A model generated the notes under the pieces. That model was given only the letters and a program-made list of their open reading frames with translations. It had not been told where the DNA came from and did not search any database. A program made the position numbers and the translations under genes. 64,000 nt of DNA from Bacteriovoracaceae bacterium. Its GTDB lineage: Bacteria > Bdellovibrionota > Bacteriovoracia > Bacteriovoracales > Bacteriovoracaceae. Shown one piece after another: positions 36,122 through 44,650 of this stretch. Each line of letters starts with the position of its first letter. Position 1 is the stretch's first letter. Where the stretch lies: contig CANFVK010000003.1 in the NCBI GenBank assembly GCA_947450475.1, forward strand, positions 241,229 to 305,228, in the 5' to 3' direction.

Positions 36122-38173
36122 ATGATCTCTTTAAGTGGACTTAATGACAAACAGCGCGAAGCGGCCGAACAGGTTGAGGGTCCAGTTTTAATCCTGGCCG
36201 GAGCAGGCTCAGGTAAAACTCGAACCATAACTTATCGTATAGCCCACATGGTTGATAATTTGGCAATTAAAGGAGATTCGATTCTAGGAGTCAGCTTTAC
36301 CAACAAAGCAGCAAAAGAAATGCGTGAACGGGTACATACCTTGTTGGGATCTCGTAAGTCCCGTTCTATATCACTTCTTACCTTCCACTCACTGGGGGTT
36401 AGGATATTAAAAAAGGAAATCACGAAACTTGGTTACCAAGAAAATTTCTCCATTTATGATCAATCAGACCAAATTTCAATCGTTAGAGAAGCGTTAAAAC
36501 TATATCACGCAGAAAAAAAATTCGATCAAAAAGAAGTCATGGCAAAAATATCAATGCTTAAAAATGCCGGTATTACAGAAATGGACTTTGCAGATTCACA
36601 CCACTTCAAACCAGATGACCCATACGATCATGCCACCGAATATGCTTATCGCTTTTACCAAGAAAAATTGAAATTTTTTAATGCCATCGATTTCGATGAT
36701 ATTTTATTTTTAACTTTAAAATTATTTCGTCAAAACCCTGAAGTCGCAAAATCTTATTCTGAAAAATTTAAGTACATCATGGTTGATGAATATCAAGACA
36801 CAAATCCCCTTCAGTTTGAATTGATTACTCACCTTACCAAAACCCACAATAACCTTTGTGTTGTTGGGGATGACGACCAATCGATCTATGCCTTTAGAGG
36901 AGCAGATGTCAGAAATATATTAGATTTCGAAAAAAGCTTTCCGGAGGCAAAAGTCATAAAGCTTGAGGAAAATTACCGATCAGTCACGCCCATTTTAGAA
37001 CTTGCCAACAATGTTATAAAGGAAAATAAAAAGCGGCGAGAAAAAACACTCTGGAGCCAAAAGCCCAGTGAGCATAAACCGATCCTTTGGGCGATGGGTG
37101 ATACAGATCATGAAGCTGAAGTAATCGTCGAAGAAGTGGTTCGCCATCAAGGCAATGGTGGTCATTTAGGTGATATGGCCATATTGTATCGAAGTAACAC
37201 TCAGGCTCCTCCAATCGAAGATCAACTTCGACTCTCACAAGTTCCCTATCAAATAATTGGAGGACAAAAATTCTATGATAAAAAAGAAGTAAAAGATTTG
37301 ATGAGTTATCTTTTTGTTATTTTAAATCCAAGTGACCAGATGGCATTAAGAAGAATTCTCAACATTCCCCATCGTGGAATTGGTAATGCAACACTGGAAA
37401 AATATTTAAAAAAATCAGAAGAAGAAAATTTGCCGCTTTTTTCTGTCTTAGAAAAATATCCCGACATTGATCCTGCCCGCGCAACAGGAATAAAAACATT
37501 TGTTCAACTGATAAATAAATACAAAAAAAAATTTCAAACTTCAACCTTATCAGAGAATATTTCACTACTGATTGAAGATATTGACTACCTCAATTTTATA
37601 GATAAGCAATACGACAATTCCAAGCAAGTTGAGCGAAGAAGAAATGACGTGATGCATTTTATAGAATCGGCTAATCGATTTACCAATTACTATAAAGACA
37701 ATGCAAACTTGAAAAACTTTGTCGAAAGACTGCTGTTACAAGACTCTCAAGACAAAGATAAACTTGAAGACGACGAAGATAGCGATGTCAGGAAAAATGA
37801 AGTTACGCTAATGACATTGCATTCATCCAAAGGCTTGGAATTTAGAAAGGTATTTTTAGTAGGCATAGAAGAAGAAACACTACCTCATAAAAAAACAATT
37901 ACGATGGGAGAAGACATTAGTGAAGAAAGAAGGCTTTGTTATGTAGGTATAACTAGGGCCCAGGAAACCCTTATAATGACTTACTGTAAACAAAGAAAAA
38001 TTTATGGAAAAGACCTTCCTCGCAGTAAATCTAGATTTCTCAACGACTTAATCGATAAAAATTTGTTCATTGAACAAGACCGTACGACTTTTGGTCACAT
38101 GAGTGAAGAAGAGGCTAAAGATTACAAAAAAAGTTTTTTCTCTAATTTACTAGGTTCACTGGGTGAAGAATAA
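36122..38173 (+). CDS. UvrD/Rep/PcrA-family superfamily 1A DNA helicase
   Basis: The 683-residue length fits Rep or PcrA. SF1A motifs are in order: Q motif LNDKQREA (7-14), Walker A GAGSGKT (27-33), FTNKAAKEM, Walker B VDEYQDTN, motif III GDDDQSIYAFRGA, motif IV LEENYRS, motif V TLHSSKGLEF and motif VI YVGITRAQE. It unwinds DNA 3'-5' in repair or replication restart. No AddB, RecB or nuclease domain is attached. The ATG has no clear ribosome site. The gene ends 2 bp before the convergent usher gene. Whether it is Rep, UvrD or PcrA cannot be decided here. Confidence 0.9.
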   Translation: MISLSGLNDKQREAAEQVEGPVLILAGAGSGKTRTITYRIAHMVDNLAIKGDSILGVSFTNKAAKEMRERVHTLLGSRKSRSISLLTFHSLGVRILKKEITKLGYQENFSIYDQSDQISIVREALKLYHAEKKFDQKEVMAKISMLKNAGITEMDFADSHHFKPDDPYDHATEYAYRFYQEKLKFFNAIDFDDILFLTLKLFRQNPEVAKSYSEKFKYIMVDEYQDTNPLQFELITHLTKTHNNLCVVGDDDQSIYAFRGADVRNILDFEKSFPEAKVIKLEENYRSVTPILELANNVIKENKKRREKTLWSQKPSEHKPILWAMGDTDHEAEVIVEEVVRHQGNGGHLGDMAILYRSNTQAPPIEDQLRLSQVPYQIIGGQKFYDKKEVKDLMSYLFVILNPSDQMALRRILNIPHRGIGNATLEKYLKKSEEENLPLFSVLEKYPDIDPARATGIKTFVQLINKYKKKFQTSTLSENISLLIEDIDYLNFIDKQYDNSKQVERRRNDVMHFIESANRFTNYYKDNANLKNFVERLLLQDSQDKDKLEDDEDSDVRKNEVTLMTLHSSKGLEFRKVFLVGIEEETLPHKKTITMGEDISEERRLCYVGITRAQETLIMTYCKQRKIYGKDLPRSKSRFLNDLIDKNLFIEQDRTTFGHMSEEEAKDYKKSFFSNLLGSLGEE

Positions 38174-38175
38174 AT

Positions 38176-40605
38176 TTATTTTACTATGATTTTTCCGATA
38201 AAATTACGCTCATTTTTTAACATTTTAGATAAATCGATATTCACTGATCTTACTTTTTGTTTATCAAAAATAAATATCTGATAAGAATCCGCTAAAACAT
38301 TATCAATAATGAAGTTTCCTTCTCTACCTGTAAAAAAAGGGATTTCTTCACCGGAAGAGACCAATACTAACTTTGCACCAACCAAAGCCAATGGAGAGCC
38401 ATTTTCATTTAGCAGAGTACCCTCAACTGAGTAGTTATGAGGTTTGCTTAATTTCAAATATGATCCACTCTTATAATATGACATGACTCTAAAATCATTA
38501 TTAGAAAATCCATACATAGAGTTGTCATCAGTAATGGTTGCAATTTTTTTAGCAACATAAGGCTGAACACCAGTTAAGACACTTCGGTGATTGGGTTGAA
38601 TTAGTGCTTCATAATTATCTTGATCTCCGTTGATTAAAACAGCATCGGTGTAGTCATTTTCAACGACAATAAAAGACTGATTAACTCTTTGCCCCAACGC
38701 AAATTTACCGTTTACAAAAGTAAGTGCACCCGTTGGATTTATATTTACTTCTTTGCGTTTAGACTGATTAAGATATTCAAAACTCGAAGTAAGTTCATTG
38801 TATTGAGTATTAAAATAATTTGAAATATAGGCACTTTTATCAGCTTCACTTGAAGCTACGCGGGCACGGTAAATACTATTATAAACTGCTTTATTGGAAT
38901 TATAAGAATACTCAACTTGGCCATTATTGCTATTATTAGATTTATTAACGGAACCTATAAGATTTTTTTTACCATCACTAAAATTGTAACTTAATTGAAA
39001 TAAAATAGAGTCGCTAGTTTCATGAGGAACAATTTTTTCATTAATGGTCTTAGTCCAATAAAAATTAGTAGATAGATTAGTATTTAATCGGTAATTGAAG
39101 CCTAAGTTATATTGGAAAAGATCAAACTTAGAAAAAATCAATGCCCCCAAAGTGGATTGAAAAATTCCTGAAATTTGATCATTAATTTTGCGGCTAAAAG
39201 AAATTTGGGTTGAGTGCCTTGTATTATTAAGAGAAAATAAACTGGAAGTTATATTGGCAAGATAATGGGGTGATTGATATTCTTGAGAAATGGCAAGACG
39301 GCTCAACTGCTCATTTGTTCCAGTTGGATGAGTCCATACATAGCTAAACTTCATCGCTGCACCTAGATCATGGTGCGAAGACTGAGAAAAAGATAAATCA
39401 TTAACAAGAAGACCAATGGGTGCACCAATTTGATTTTCTGCACCGAGAATAAAATGATTTCTCATTAGTTGAGAATTGATTCCAGTTGTCCAAAAGTTAT
39501 TCATACCATAACGATGATAGAAACTTATGATGGGGTTGCTGTTATAATGAATATTTTTTTTGTTAAAATCACTGAGGGTCCCAAAGTCATAGGAAAAGTC
39601 ATGGATGCCTTTTTTTAACATCGCTTCACTGCCAGTATGTTCAAAATATAAAAAACGAATTTTTCCAGAACTATCAGTAATTTTAACTGTAATGACATTA
39701 ATTCCTTGAGAAAGTGGAATATCTTCAAGGATATGTTTTCCAGCTTCTAAGGTTAGAGATTGTAAAAGAAAACCATTGATAAAAACTTCAACAATCGATG
39801 GTGAATCTAAGAAAATTTCTTTTTCGCCAGTTGAAGTAGTAATAGTATAAGGTGAAATGTCAAAGGCAGTGCTAACTTTTAATCCAGCGTAGTGATAGTT
39901 AGACTGAAAATAGCGTGGCAGATAATTTAAATCGCCAACACTCACTCTCATCTTTTGATTTACTAAATCCCTAGAAACAGTCGAACCTGAACGCATCCAA
40001 TCACCACTAGCATCTAAAAGATGATGGCTTTCAAAAACATTGCCTGCAAAACTTACAACAGGATCTAAGCTTCCCGTTAAACGCGATTGGCGAATCGTAG
40101 CATGTAAATCATCTTGAGTAAGTTGCTCATTAAAAGAATAATTCATATAAGAGGAAAAATGAGAAGGGTAAATATTTACATCACTTTGATCAATTGTTTG
40201 CTGTGAAATTGAAATGTGACTTGGATTTAAAAAAGATTCAGGCACTTTCAAATCTACTTTAAAATTATTAATGTCATAGGTTTGATTCAGCCCAAATATA
40301 TCCAATTGATGGGGAGTAAGAAATTCACTTTCCTTGAACGTATTTTGAAACTCAGTAAACTTAAAACTTAGTAGATATAATTCTAAAATCACCTGATAGG
40401 ATTTTTTTTCAATAGTCTTTATTTCCCCTGAAGAAGTAACAAACGCATTGAATTCACCAAGATAATTTTTATTATTATAAAGAGAAAGAGTCACTTTCTG
40501 TTCAGGAAGAATTTTTTTTTGAAATTGATTTAGAGATTTAAGAACCTCTGCGGAGTATCCGCTAAAAGAATAAAGAATCAATAAAAGTAAAATCTTTAAT
40601 TGCAT
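38176..40605 (-). CDS. chaperone-usher fimbrial outer-membrane usher
   Basis: The 809-residue precursor has a signal peptide (about 1-19), an N-terminal domain to about 160 and a long barrel region with the plug-like block VEVFINGFLLQSLTLEAGKHILEDIPL near 275-302 (compare V.V..NG.......v..GpF.i.dlp in ushers). It ends in a carboxypeptidase-regulatory-like domain (G..L.ENG.PL..VGAKLVL....G..F..G..GNF.IDN). It threads chaperone-bound subunits through the outer membrane. It is shorter than FimD (about 870), and the subfamily is uncertain. It is last in the fimbrial operon, 13 bp after the two-domain subunit. Confidence 0.8.
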   Translation of the reverse strand: MQLKILLLLILYSFSGYSAEVLKSLNQFQKKILPEQKVTLSLYNNKNYLGEFNAFVTSSGEIKTIEKKSYQVILELYLLSFKFTEFQNTFKESEFLTPHQLDIFGLNQTYDINNFKVDLKVPESFLNPSHISISQQTIDQSDVNIYPSHFSSYMNYSFNEQLTQDDLHATIRQSRLTGSLDPVVSFAGNVFESHHLLDASGDWMRSGSTVSRDLVNQKMRVSVGDLNYLPRYFQSNYHYAGLKVSTAFDISPYTITTSTGEKEIFLDSPSIVEVFINGFLLQSLTLEAGKHILEDIPLSQGINVITVKITDSSGKIRFLYFEHTGSEAMLKKGIHDFSYDFGTLSDFNKKNIHYNSNPIISFYHRYGMNNFWTTGINSQLMRNHFILGAENQIGAPIGLLVNDLSFSQSSHHDLGAAMKFSYVWTHPTGTNEQLSRLAISQEYQSPHYLANITSSLFSLNNTRHSTQISFSRKINDQISGIFQSTLGALIFSKFDLFQYNLGFNYRLNTNLSTNFYWTKTINEKIVPHETSDSILFQLSYNFSDGKKNLIGSVNKSNNSNNGQVEYSYNSNKAVYNSIYRARVASSEADKSAYISNYFNTQYNELTSSFEYLNQSKRKEVNINPTGALTFVNGKFALGQRVNQSFIVVENDYTDAVLINGDQDNYEALIQPNHRSVLTGVQPYVAKKIATITDDNSMYGFSNNDFRVMSYYKSGSYLKLSKPHNYSVEGTLLNENGSPLALVGAKLVLVSSGEEIPFFTGREGNFIIDNVLADSYQIFIFDKQKVRSVNIDLSKMLKNERNFIGKIIVK

Positions 40606-40618
40606 AACTTTAGATTTC

Positions 40619-41578
40619 TTATTGGGATTGAAGAGTAAATGTTAAAACATCCTGATAAGTGCCCGCCCTTCGACTCGAGTTACTAACACCAGAATAATTC
40701 ATTGTTAAACTTCCCAGCAGCGTGCTCGTCGCGTAAAGAGTGGCCGTAGAAACTGTTTTAAAAGTTGTCGCTGTTTTTGAAAGTGTGAGCGCACTACCCG
40801 CAAAACTTAATCCATAAGAAATTTGATCAGTGCTTAAGACAGGTGCAACAGCTGTTGTGTTTTGAAGTAAACCTCCATTAGAACTGCTGACTTTCAACAA
40901 ATATCCATTTTGACAATTCGCAGTTATGCTAATTGAACCTACATTAAGGTTAGTTTGAGTGGTATTGAGTGGTAAATTTGAAGCGGCTGCTGTGGGAACC
41001 ACAGATAAAGTTATCGTATCTGCGATGATCGCAGCAGTTAGATTAAGCGTAAAGCTTTGGGTTGTTCCACCGGATCTGGTGAATTCAAAAGTTAAAACAT
41101 CACTATAAGTTCCACTATAAAGTTGTGCGGCAGGAGTACCAGTCAAACTAAAAAGAATTGTGCCGGCAAGACCAATACTTTTAGACTGCTCACCTCCTAT
41201 AAAAAAAAGAGTCTTAACAGTACCGATGGTCGCCATGCTCAAAGATGGACTTGCAGGCGTAAGGGCCGCTCCGGTGGTTAAACTAAAACCAATCGAATAA
41301 TTCTTTAAATAATTTCCGGCCGAACCGCTATTGGTTTTTGCAGTTGAATTTAAAAGTCCACCATTTTGACTTGTGACTGAAACGCTGTAGGTTCTTACAG
41401 AGTTACTAGTGTCATCCACTAGACCGATAGTCGCAACTGTTAGATTTGATTGAGTGGATGTAATATTGATATTGGTATTATTTGATGCCGTTAAGGAATA
41501 AGTATCAGCGCCTTGAGCAATTTGTGAAAAGTGGAGCAACGATAAAGCTGAAATTAATAATCTAAAAATAGTTTTCAT
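40619..41578 (-). CDS. two-domain fimbrial subunit, probable tip protein
   Basis: After a signal peptide (about 1-24) the 319-residue protein has two fimbrial-type domains in tandem. Each ends in the donor-strand-like pattern G-T-Y-x-D-V-L-T-F (about 158-170 and 308-316, GTYSDVLTF and GTYQDVLTF). The same ending (GTYSDVITL, GSYEDIIIL) closes the two single-domain subunits upstream. The double length and the position between chaperone and usher suggest an adhesin or tip subunit. It has a lone Cys in the second domain, so the usual subunit disulfide is absent. Confidence 0.7.
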   Translation of the reverse strand: MKTIFRLLISALSLLHFSQIAQGADTYSLTASNNTNINITSTQSNLTVATIGLVDDTSNSVRTYSVSVTSQNGGLLNSTAKTNSGSAGNYLKNYSIGFSLTTGAALTPASPSLSMATIGTVKTLFFIGGEQSKSIGLAGTILFSLTGTPAAQLYSGTYSDVLTFEFTRSGGTTQSFTLNLTAAIIADTITLSVVPTAAASNLPLNTTQTNLNVGSISITANCQNGYLLKVSSSNGGLLQNTTAVAPVLSTDQISYGLSFAGSALTLSKTATTFKTVSTATLYATSTLLGSLTMNYSGVSNSSRRAGTYQDVLTFTLQSQ

Positions 41579-41590
41579 TACTTACCAATC

Positions 41591-42343
41591 CTATTTTTCG
41601 TACGTGAAATTCCATTCAAAACCGTCATAGCCGATCAACTCGTTGGGGATTGGAATATTAATCCGAAGCAAGGATTTGGCCAAGACATTTTTACCATTGA
41701 TCAATTCTAATTGCTTTTTTTCCAAAGTTATCTTTTTCACCAAATTTTGACTTAACTTTTTAGCAGTTAATTCTATGACTGGATTTTTAATAATGGCGTG
41801 AGAAGTTCCCACATTATTAAAAAGTAGAGACAATTTATCATGTTCATTTTTTAAAATTTCAATTTTATCTAAGTTTAATTTGGGAGTCGTTGAATCAGAA
41901 TTGACATAAATGGATCCAACATAATTTATCATAATACGTACGGAGCCACGTCCCTGGGCACTTGGGGAAAACTCGACTGGAACTTCTTCTACTATGATTC
42001 GATAGGATTGCTCGTTTGGGATTTTTTGATTACCTTGCCACGAAATCTTTATCATTTTTGTTTCTTTAGGTGCAAGTAAAAATTGATTTGGAAAAACAGT
42101 AAGCTCTTTCGTTTCTGGACGATCTTCATTACCATTTTCGAGCAATTTCCTCTCTGTCACTTTAATGATAATGGGCAGAGTTTCATTACTACGGTTGATC
42201 ACTTGTGCAATGGAATGAGAACTTTTTCCAGATGTGGTCATGGAAATGGTGATGGGAGAGAATTCAAAATGTGCGAAAGCTGATTGAATCATGAAAAAGA
42301 AAAATAAACAAAATTTTGCACTAATACTAAGACCGAAGTTCAT
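41591..42343 (-). CDS. PapD-like periplasmic fimbrial chaperone
   Basis: The 250-residue precursor has a signal peptide (about 1-24) and a two-domain Ig-like pattern. The first domain begins FEFSPITISM and ends with the IPNEQSYRIIVEEVPVEF block, which matches the conserved YR..v.evP strand of PapD/FimC-type chaperones. The second domain carries the weakly conserved end. It would cap subunits by donor-strand complementation before the usher takes them. Spacing to the two-domain subunit is 12 bp. It is the first gene after the terminator at 42430-42467. Confidence 0.78.
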   Translation of the reverse strand: MNFGLSISAKFCLFFFFMIQSAFAHFEFSPITISMTTSGKSSHSIAQVINRSNETLPIIIKVTERKLLENGNEDRPETKELTVFPNQFLLAPKETKMIKISWQGNQKIPNEQSYRIIVEEVPVEFSPSAQGRGSVRIMINYVGSIYVNSDSTTPKLNLDKIEILKNEHDKLSLLFNNVGTSHAIIKNPVIELTAKKLSQNLVKKITLEKKQLELINGKNVLAKSLLRINIPIPNELIGYDGFEWNFTYEK

Positions 42344-42429
42344 TGATCATTTTCCTGGAAATTAACTAATATTGGTCAATCTTAACACTTTATGAATTGC
42401 CCCGTCTAAGAATCTTTAGGCATAAAAAC

Positions 42430-42467
42430 AAAAAAAACCGGTACCAACTTTAGAGGTTGATACCGGT
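42430..42467 (-). terminator. strong hairpin between fimbrial subunit and assembly genes
   Basis: On the minus strand ACCGGTA-T-CAAC and GTTG-G-TACCGGT pair as an 11-bp stem with one mismatch and a 7-nt loop, followed directly by eight T. It lies 14 bp after the major subunit stop and 87 bp before the chaperone start. It should end most transcripts after the subunit genes or stabilise their 3' end, giving far more subunit than usher. Confidence 0.8.
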
Positions 42468-42481
42468 CAGATGTTTTTTAA

Positions 42482-42973
42482 TTATTGACCTTGTACAGTC
42501 AAAGTAATCACGTCTGAATAAGTACCTGCAAGTTTTGAAGCTGCAGCTACTCCAGTAAAGCTGATTGATAAACCAGATGATACTGAAGAATACAACCCCC
42601 CAGAAGATTGAGTTTTTACAGTTTGATCCACTGAAGTTAACGAAAGGGCAGATCCACTAGCATATTTTACGGTGTATGCAATACTTTGTGAGCTATCGCT
42701 CGAGTGAACTAACTTACCTGCATTACTTGATTTTGCTAAAACTATGTAACCAGCAGGAGAGTTACTTGATTCTGAAACAGTGGCAACACTTACATCTGAA
42801 GCGGAAGAAGTAAGAGTTAAATTGCTGGCACTGGCAGAAGGAGTGACTGAAATACTTACTGAGTCCGCAATTGCTCCACTCAATGTTAATGTTTGATTGG
42901 CCGAAGCTGCATAAGCTGCTGAGAAAGTGCTAATGAAAGAAAGTGATAAAAGGGTGAATAGTTTTGTTTTCAT
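42482..42973 (-). CDS. major fimbrial subunit
   Basis: The 163-residue precursor has a signal peptide (about 1-22) and a small Ser/Thr/Ala-rich beta domain lacking Cys, ending GTYSDVITLTVQGQ. It resembles the single-domain subunits of chaperone-usher (sigma or alpha-like) pili, where the last strand carries a similar T-Y-x-D-x-[IV]-T-[VL]-x-V pattern. The near-perfect ribosome site and the terminator right after it point to high expression, hence major subunit. Confidence 0.75.
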   Translation of the reverse strand: MKTKLFTLLSLSFISTFSAAYAASANQTLTLSGAIADSVSISVTPSASASNLTLTSSASDVSVATVSESSNSPAGYIVLAKSSNAGKLVHSSDSSQSIAYTVKYASGSALSLTSVDQTVKTQSSGGLYSSVSSGLSISFTGVAAASKLAGTYSDVITLTVQGQ

Positions 42974-42980
42974 GGTAAAT

Positions 42981-42987
42981 CCTCCAA
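42981..42987 (-). promoter_or_regulatory. strong ribosome binding site of the major fimbrial subunit
   Basis: TTGGAGG lies 7 bases before the ATG at 42973. It is the best Shine-Dalgarno match in the fimbrial operon and fits a highly expressed structural subunit. Confidence 0.55.
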
Positions 42988-42997
42988 AAAATTAATG

Positions 42998-43519
42998 TTA
43001 TTTACTCTCTACTGTTAATATGATGATGTCTTCGTATGAACCCGATTTTAAATTTGCCGAAGCTACCGCTTGATGGCTAATTGTTATACTTCTATTGGCA
43101 GCTTGCCTTAAATCTCCATTTTGCTGTTCGTTTAAAACTTGGTCTAATTCTGATAGTTGCAATTCATGACCGCCGTTAAAACGGATGTAATACGGAATAA
43201 AGTTATTGTTGGTAAAATTTTTAATTTTCCCATCATTTTCTGATCTTGCTTTTAACAAATAACCTTGAGACGAATTAGAAAACTCTACAAATCGAGCAAC
43301 TGGAATATCATTTTGACTTATATTTAAATTGATCTGGTTGGCAGAATTGATATTGGCCAATGACAAAGAAACTTTTTCTTGTATTACTGCTTTTAAAGCT
43401 AGGTTTACTGAGGAGTTTACACTAGCACCAATTGGTGAAACCAATAACCCTGAAAGCATCGAAAAGGAGATCATTTTCCCAACTTTTTTAAACTTAATGT
43501 CGCTTTTCTTGTTAAACAT
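42998..43519 (-). CDS. minor fimbrial subunit
   Basis: The 173-residue precursor has a basic N-terminus, a signal peptide to about residue 33 and a beta domain without Cys, ending GSYEDIIILTVESK. This is the same terminal strand pattern as the major subunit and the two-domain subunit. It is richer in Asn and charged residues than the major subunit. It is the first gene of the operon, 24 bp before the major subunit gene. It may be an initiator, a terminator or an alternative pilin; which one cannot be told. Confidence 0.7.
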   Translation of the reverse strand: MFNKKSDIKFKKVGKMISFSMLSGLLVSPIGASVNSSVNLALKAVIQEKVSLSLANINSANQINLNISQNDIPVARFVEFSNSSQGYLLKARSENDGKIKNFTNNNFIPYYIRFNGGHELQLSELDQVLNEQQNGDLRQAANRSITISHQAVASANLKSGSYEDIIILTVESK

Positions 43520-43570
43520 TTATTCACTTCTTTTTGGTCTGTGTTTAATAAACATACAAACAGTAACGCT

Positions 43571-43593
43571 TTGTGTTAACAATATTATCACAA
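43571..43593 (-). promoter_or_regulatory. inverted-repeat operator overlapping the fimbrial -10 box
   Basis: TTGTGTTAA-N5-TTATCACAA pairs 8 of 9 positions. On the minus strand it contains an extended -10, TGATAATAT, about 60 bp before the first fimbrial gene. The arms recall CRP/FNR half-sites (TGTGA, TTGAT), but the spacing is wider than in a CRP site. Confidence 0.4.
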
Positions 43594-43798
43594 GCTGTGG
43601 CTAATTGTTGACAAAAACAATGCGGATTGTTAATTTTTTTATAAATTCAGTGGAAATGCTTGAAATTAATCAACTAATGAATATGAAAAAGAATTCTTCA
43701 AAAACTTATAACAAATCTAGCTCAATAAAATTGTCTTAAATTTGGTCGCTAGTGCCAAAACTATAGGGCAATTTCAAACAAAAAAGGACTAATGATTA

Positions 43799-43822
43799 AT
43801 AAAAAAGGGCCATCCTTGGCCC
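43799..43822 (-). terminator. terminator after the small lipoprotein pair
   Basis: On the minus strand GGGCCA-AGGA-TGGCCC forms a perfect 6-bp GC stem with a tetraloop, followed by six T. It lies 68 bp beyond the stop of the gene at 43891. Confidence 0.7.
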
Positions 43823-43890
43823 CATCACTCTTCATGAATCAAGCCCATCCTTGGCGCCGATCCTGGCTTTTATTCATTCATCCCTGAAAA

Positions 43891-44199
43891 TTATTGCTCA
43901 TAATAAACTGTTAAATCTCTTCTCCATAAAAATGTGGAGGCGAGATCCAATCTCAGCTTTTTTATTTGTCCACAATCTAATCCGTGATCCTTAAAAAAAT
44001 CACGTAGCTTAATTGTTTTGTCATTGAAGTAAACGTCATAAGATTGAGTAAGACTTTTTTCACTCGTACTTTTTAATTCAATTTTAGAATTATTCCAGAC
44101 ACCATTTTGGGTTTTGCAATTCTGGGGAGAAATCATGAGAGAGCCACAGCCATTAAGTAAAAAGATAATTACCAACAGGGTTAATACATTTATTCTCAT
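43891..44199 (-). CDS. small lipoprotein of unknown function
   Basis: The 102-residue precursor has a lipoprotein signal with lipobox LNGC near residue 18. The mature part is about 85 residues with two further Cys (in PQNCKTQNG and LDCGQIKK) that may form a disulfide. No family is recognised. The start overlaps the stop of the preceding Bor-like gene as ATGA, so both are made together. A terminator follows at 43799-43822. Confidence 0.6.
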   Translation of the reverse strand: MRINVLTLLVIIFLLNGCGSLMISPQNCKTQNGVWNNSKIELKSTSEKSLTQSYDVYFNDKTIKLRDFFKDHGLDCGQIKKLRLDLASTFLWRRDLTVYYEQ

Positions 44200-44564
44200 C
44201 GGTGCCCTGACTCTTTAGTTAAAACTTTAATTCGGTAATCAACAGGACAGTAAACCCCCAAAGTAAAAGCTGTAAAAATAAAACTCTTAAACCCAATATA
44301 CTGCTCAATGGAGACATAAGAAGGTTCAATGAGTCCAAGATTTTGGGCCATGTCTTCTAAATCAACCTTGAATTTAGGTGGAGATTGTCCCCAAAAATAA
44401 AAATCACCAGTGCCTTCAATTTCTTGAATTCTCTCACTACCAGGTCCGGCCGAAATATTAAAAGGAGTTATTCCGTTAGCTGCAAACTCGAGATGAGTGC
44501 AACTAGAAAAAAAGACGATTGAAGTTGTGATGAAACAAACACCACAAATTGTAGTCCAGTTCAT
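44196..44564 (-). CDS. Bor-like lipoprotein
   Basis: The 122-residue precursor has a lipobox FSSC near residue 22. The mature part shows the order seen in phage-lambda Bor and its relatives: FYFWGQ near 56-61, then VDLEDMAQNLGL, then a hydrophobic FIFTAFTLGVYCPVDYRIKV end. Bor-type proteins are small outer-membrane lipoproteins linked to serum resistance in E. coli; the role here is unknown. A TTGACA promoter lies upstream. ATGA coupling links it to the next small lipoprotein. Confidence 0.6.
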   Translation of the reverse strand: MNWTTICGVCFITTSIVFFSSCTHLEFAANGITPFNISAGPGSERIQEIEGTGDFYFWGQSPPKFKVDLEDMAQNLGLIEPSYVSIEQYIGFKSFIFTAFTLGVYCPVDYRIKVLTKESGHR

Positions 44565-44595
44565 TCAAACTCCATTGAAATTTACTTAATAATAA

Positions 44596-44625
44596 ATTGT
44601 CCATCGATTCAATTTATTATGTCAA
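44596..44625 (-). promoter_or_regulatory. promoter of the Bor-like lipoprotein pair
   Basis: On the minus strand a perfect -35 TTGACA (44620-44625) and a -10 GACAAT (44596-44601) are 18 bp apart. The Shine-Dalgarno GGAG sits 5 bases before the ATG at 44564. Confidence 0.42.
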
Positions 44626-44650
44626 CACATTAAAAAATTGAAGTGAACAA

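Larger units (their letters stand above)
43520..43890. other. 371-bp intergenic region upstream of the fimbrial operon
   Basis: It holds no gene that I can support. From left to right: the fimbrial 5' leader, the inverted repeat at 43571-43593 with an embedded extended -10 (minus-strand TGATAATAT), a second small inverted repeat ATTGTT-N6-AACAAT at 43604-43621, an AT-rich stretch, and at 43799-43822 a terminator for the small lipoprotein genes. A near direct repeat around CATCCTTGG occurs at 43811 and 43846. Confidence 0.55.

Noticed and set aside
43571..43593. Canonical CRP site upstream of the fimbrial operon
   Set aside because: The half-sites are spaced wider than TGTGA-N6-TCACA, so only a generic inverted repeat is claimed.
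43329..43604. 91-codon + strand frame across the first fimbrial gene and its promoter
   Set aside because: It is antisense to a gene with a clear signal peptide and family pattern, and it covers the promoter and operator.
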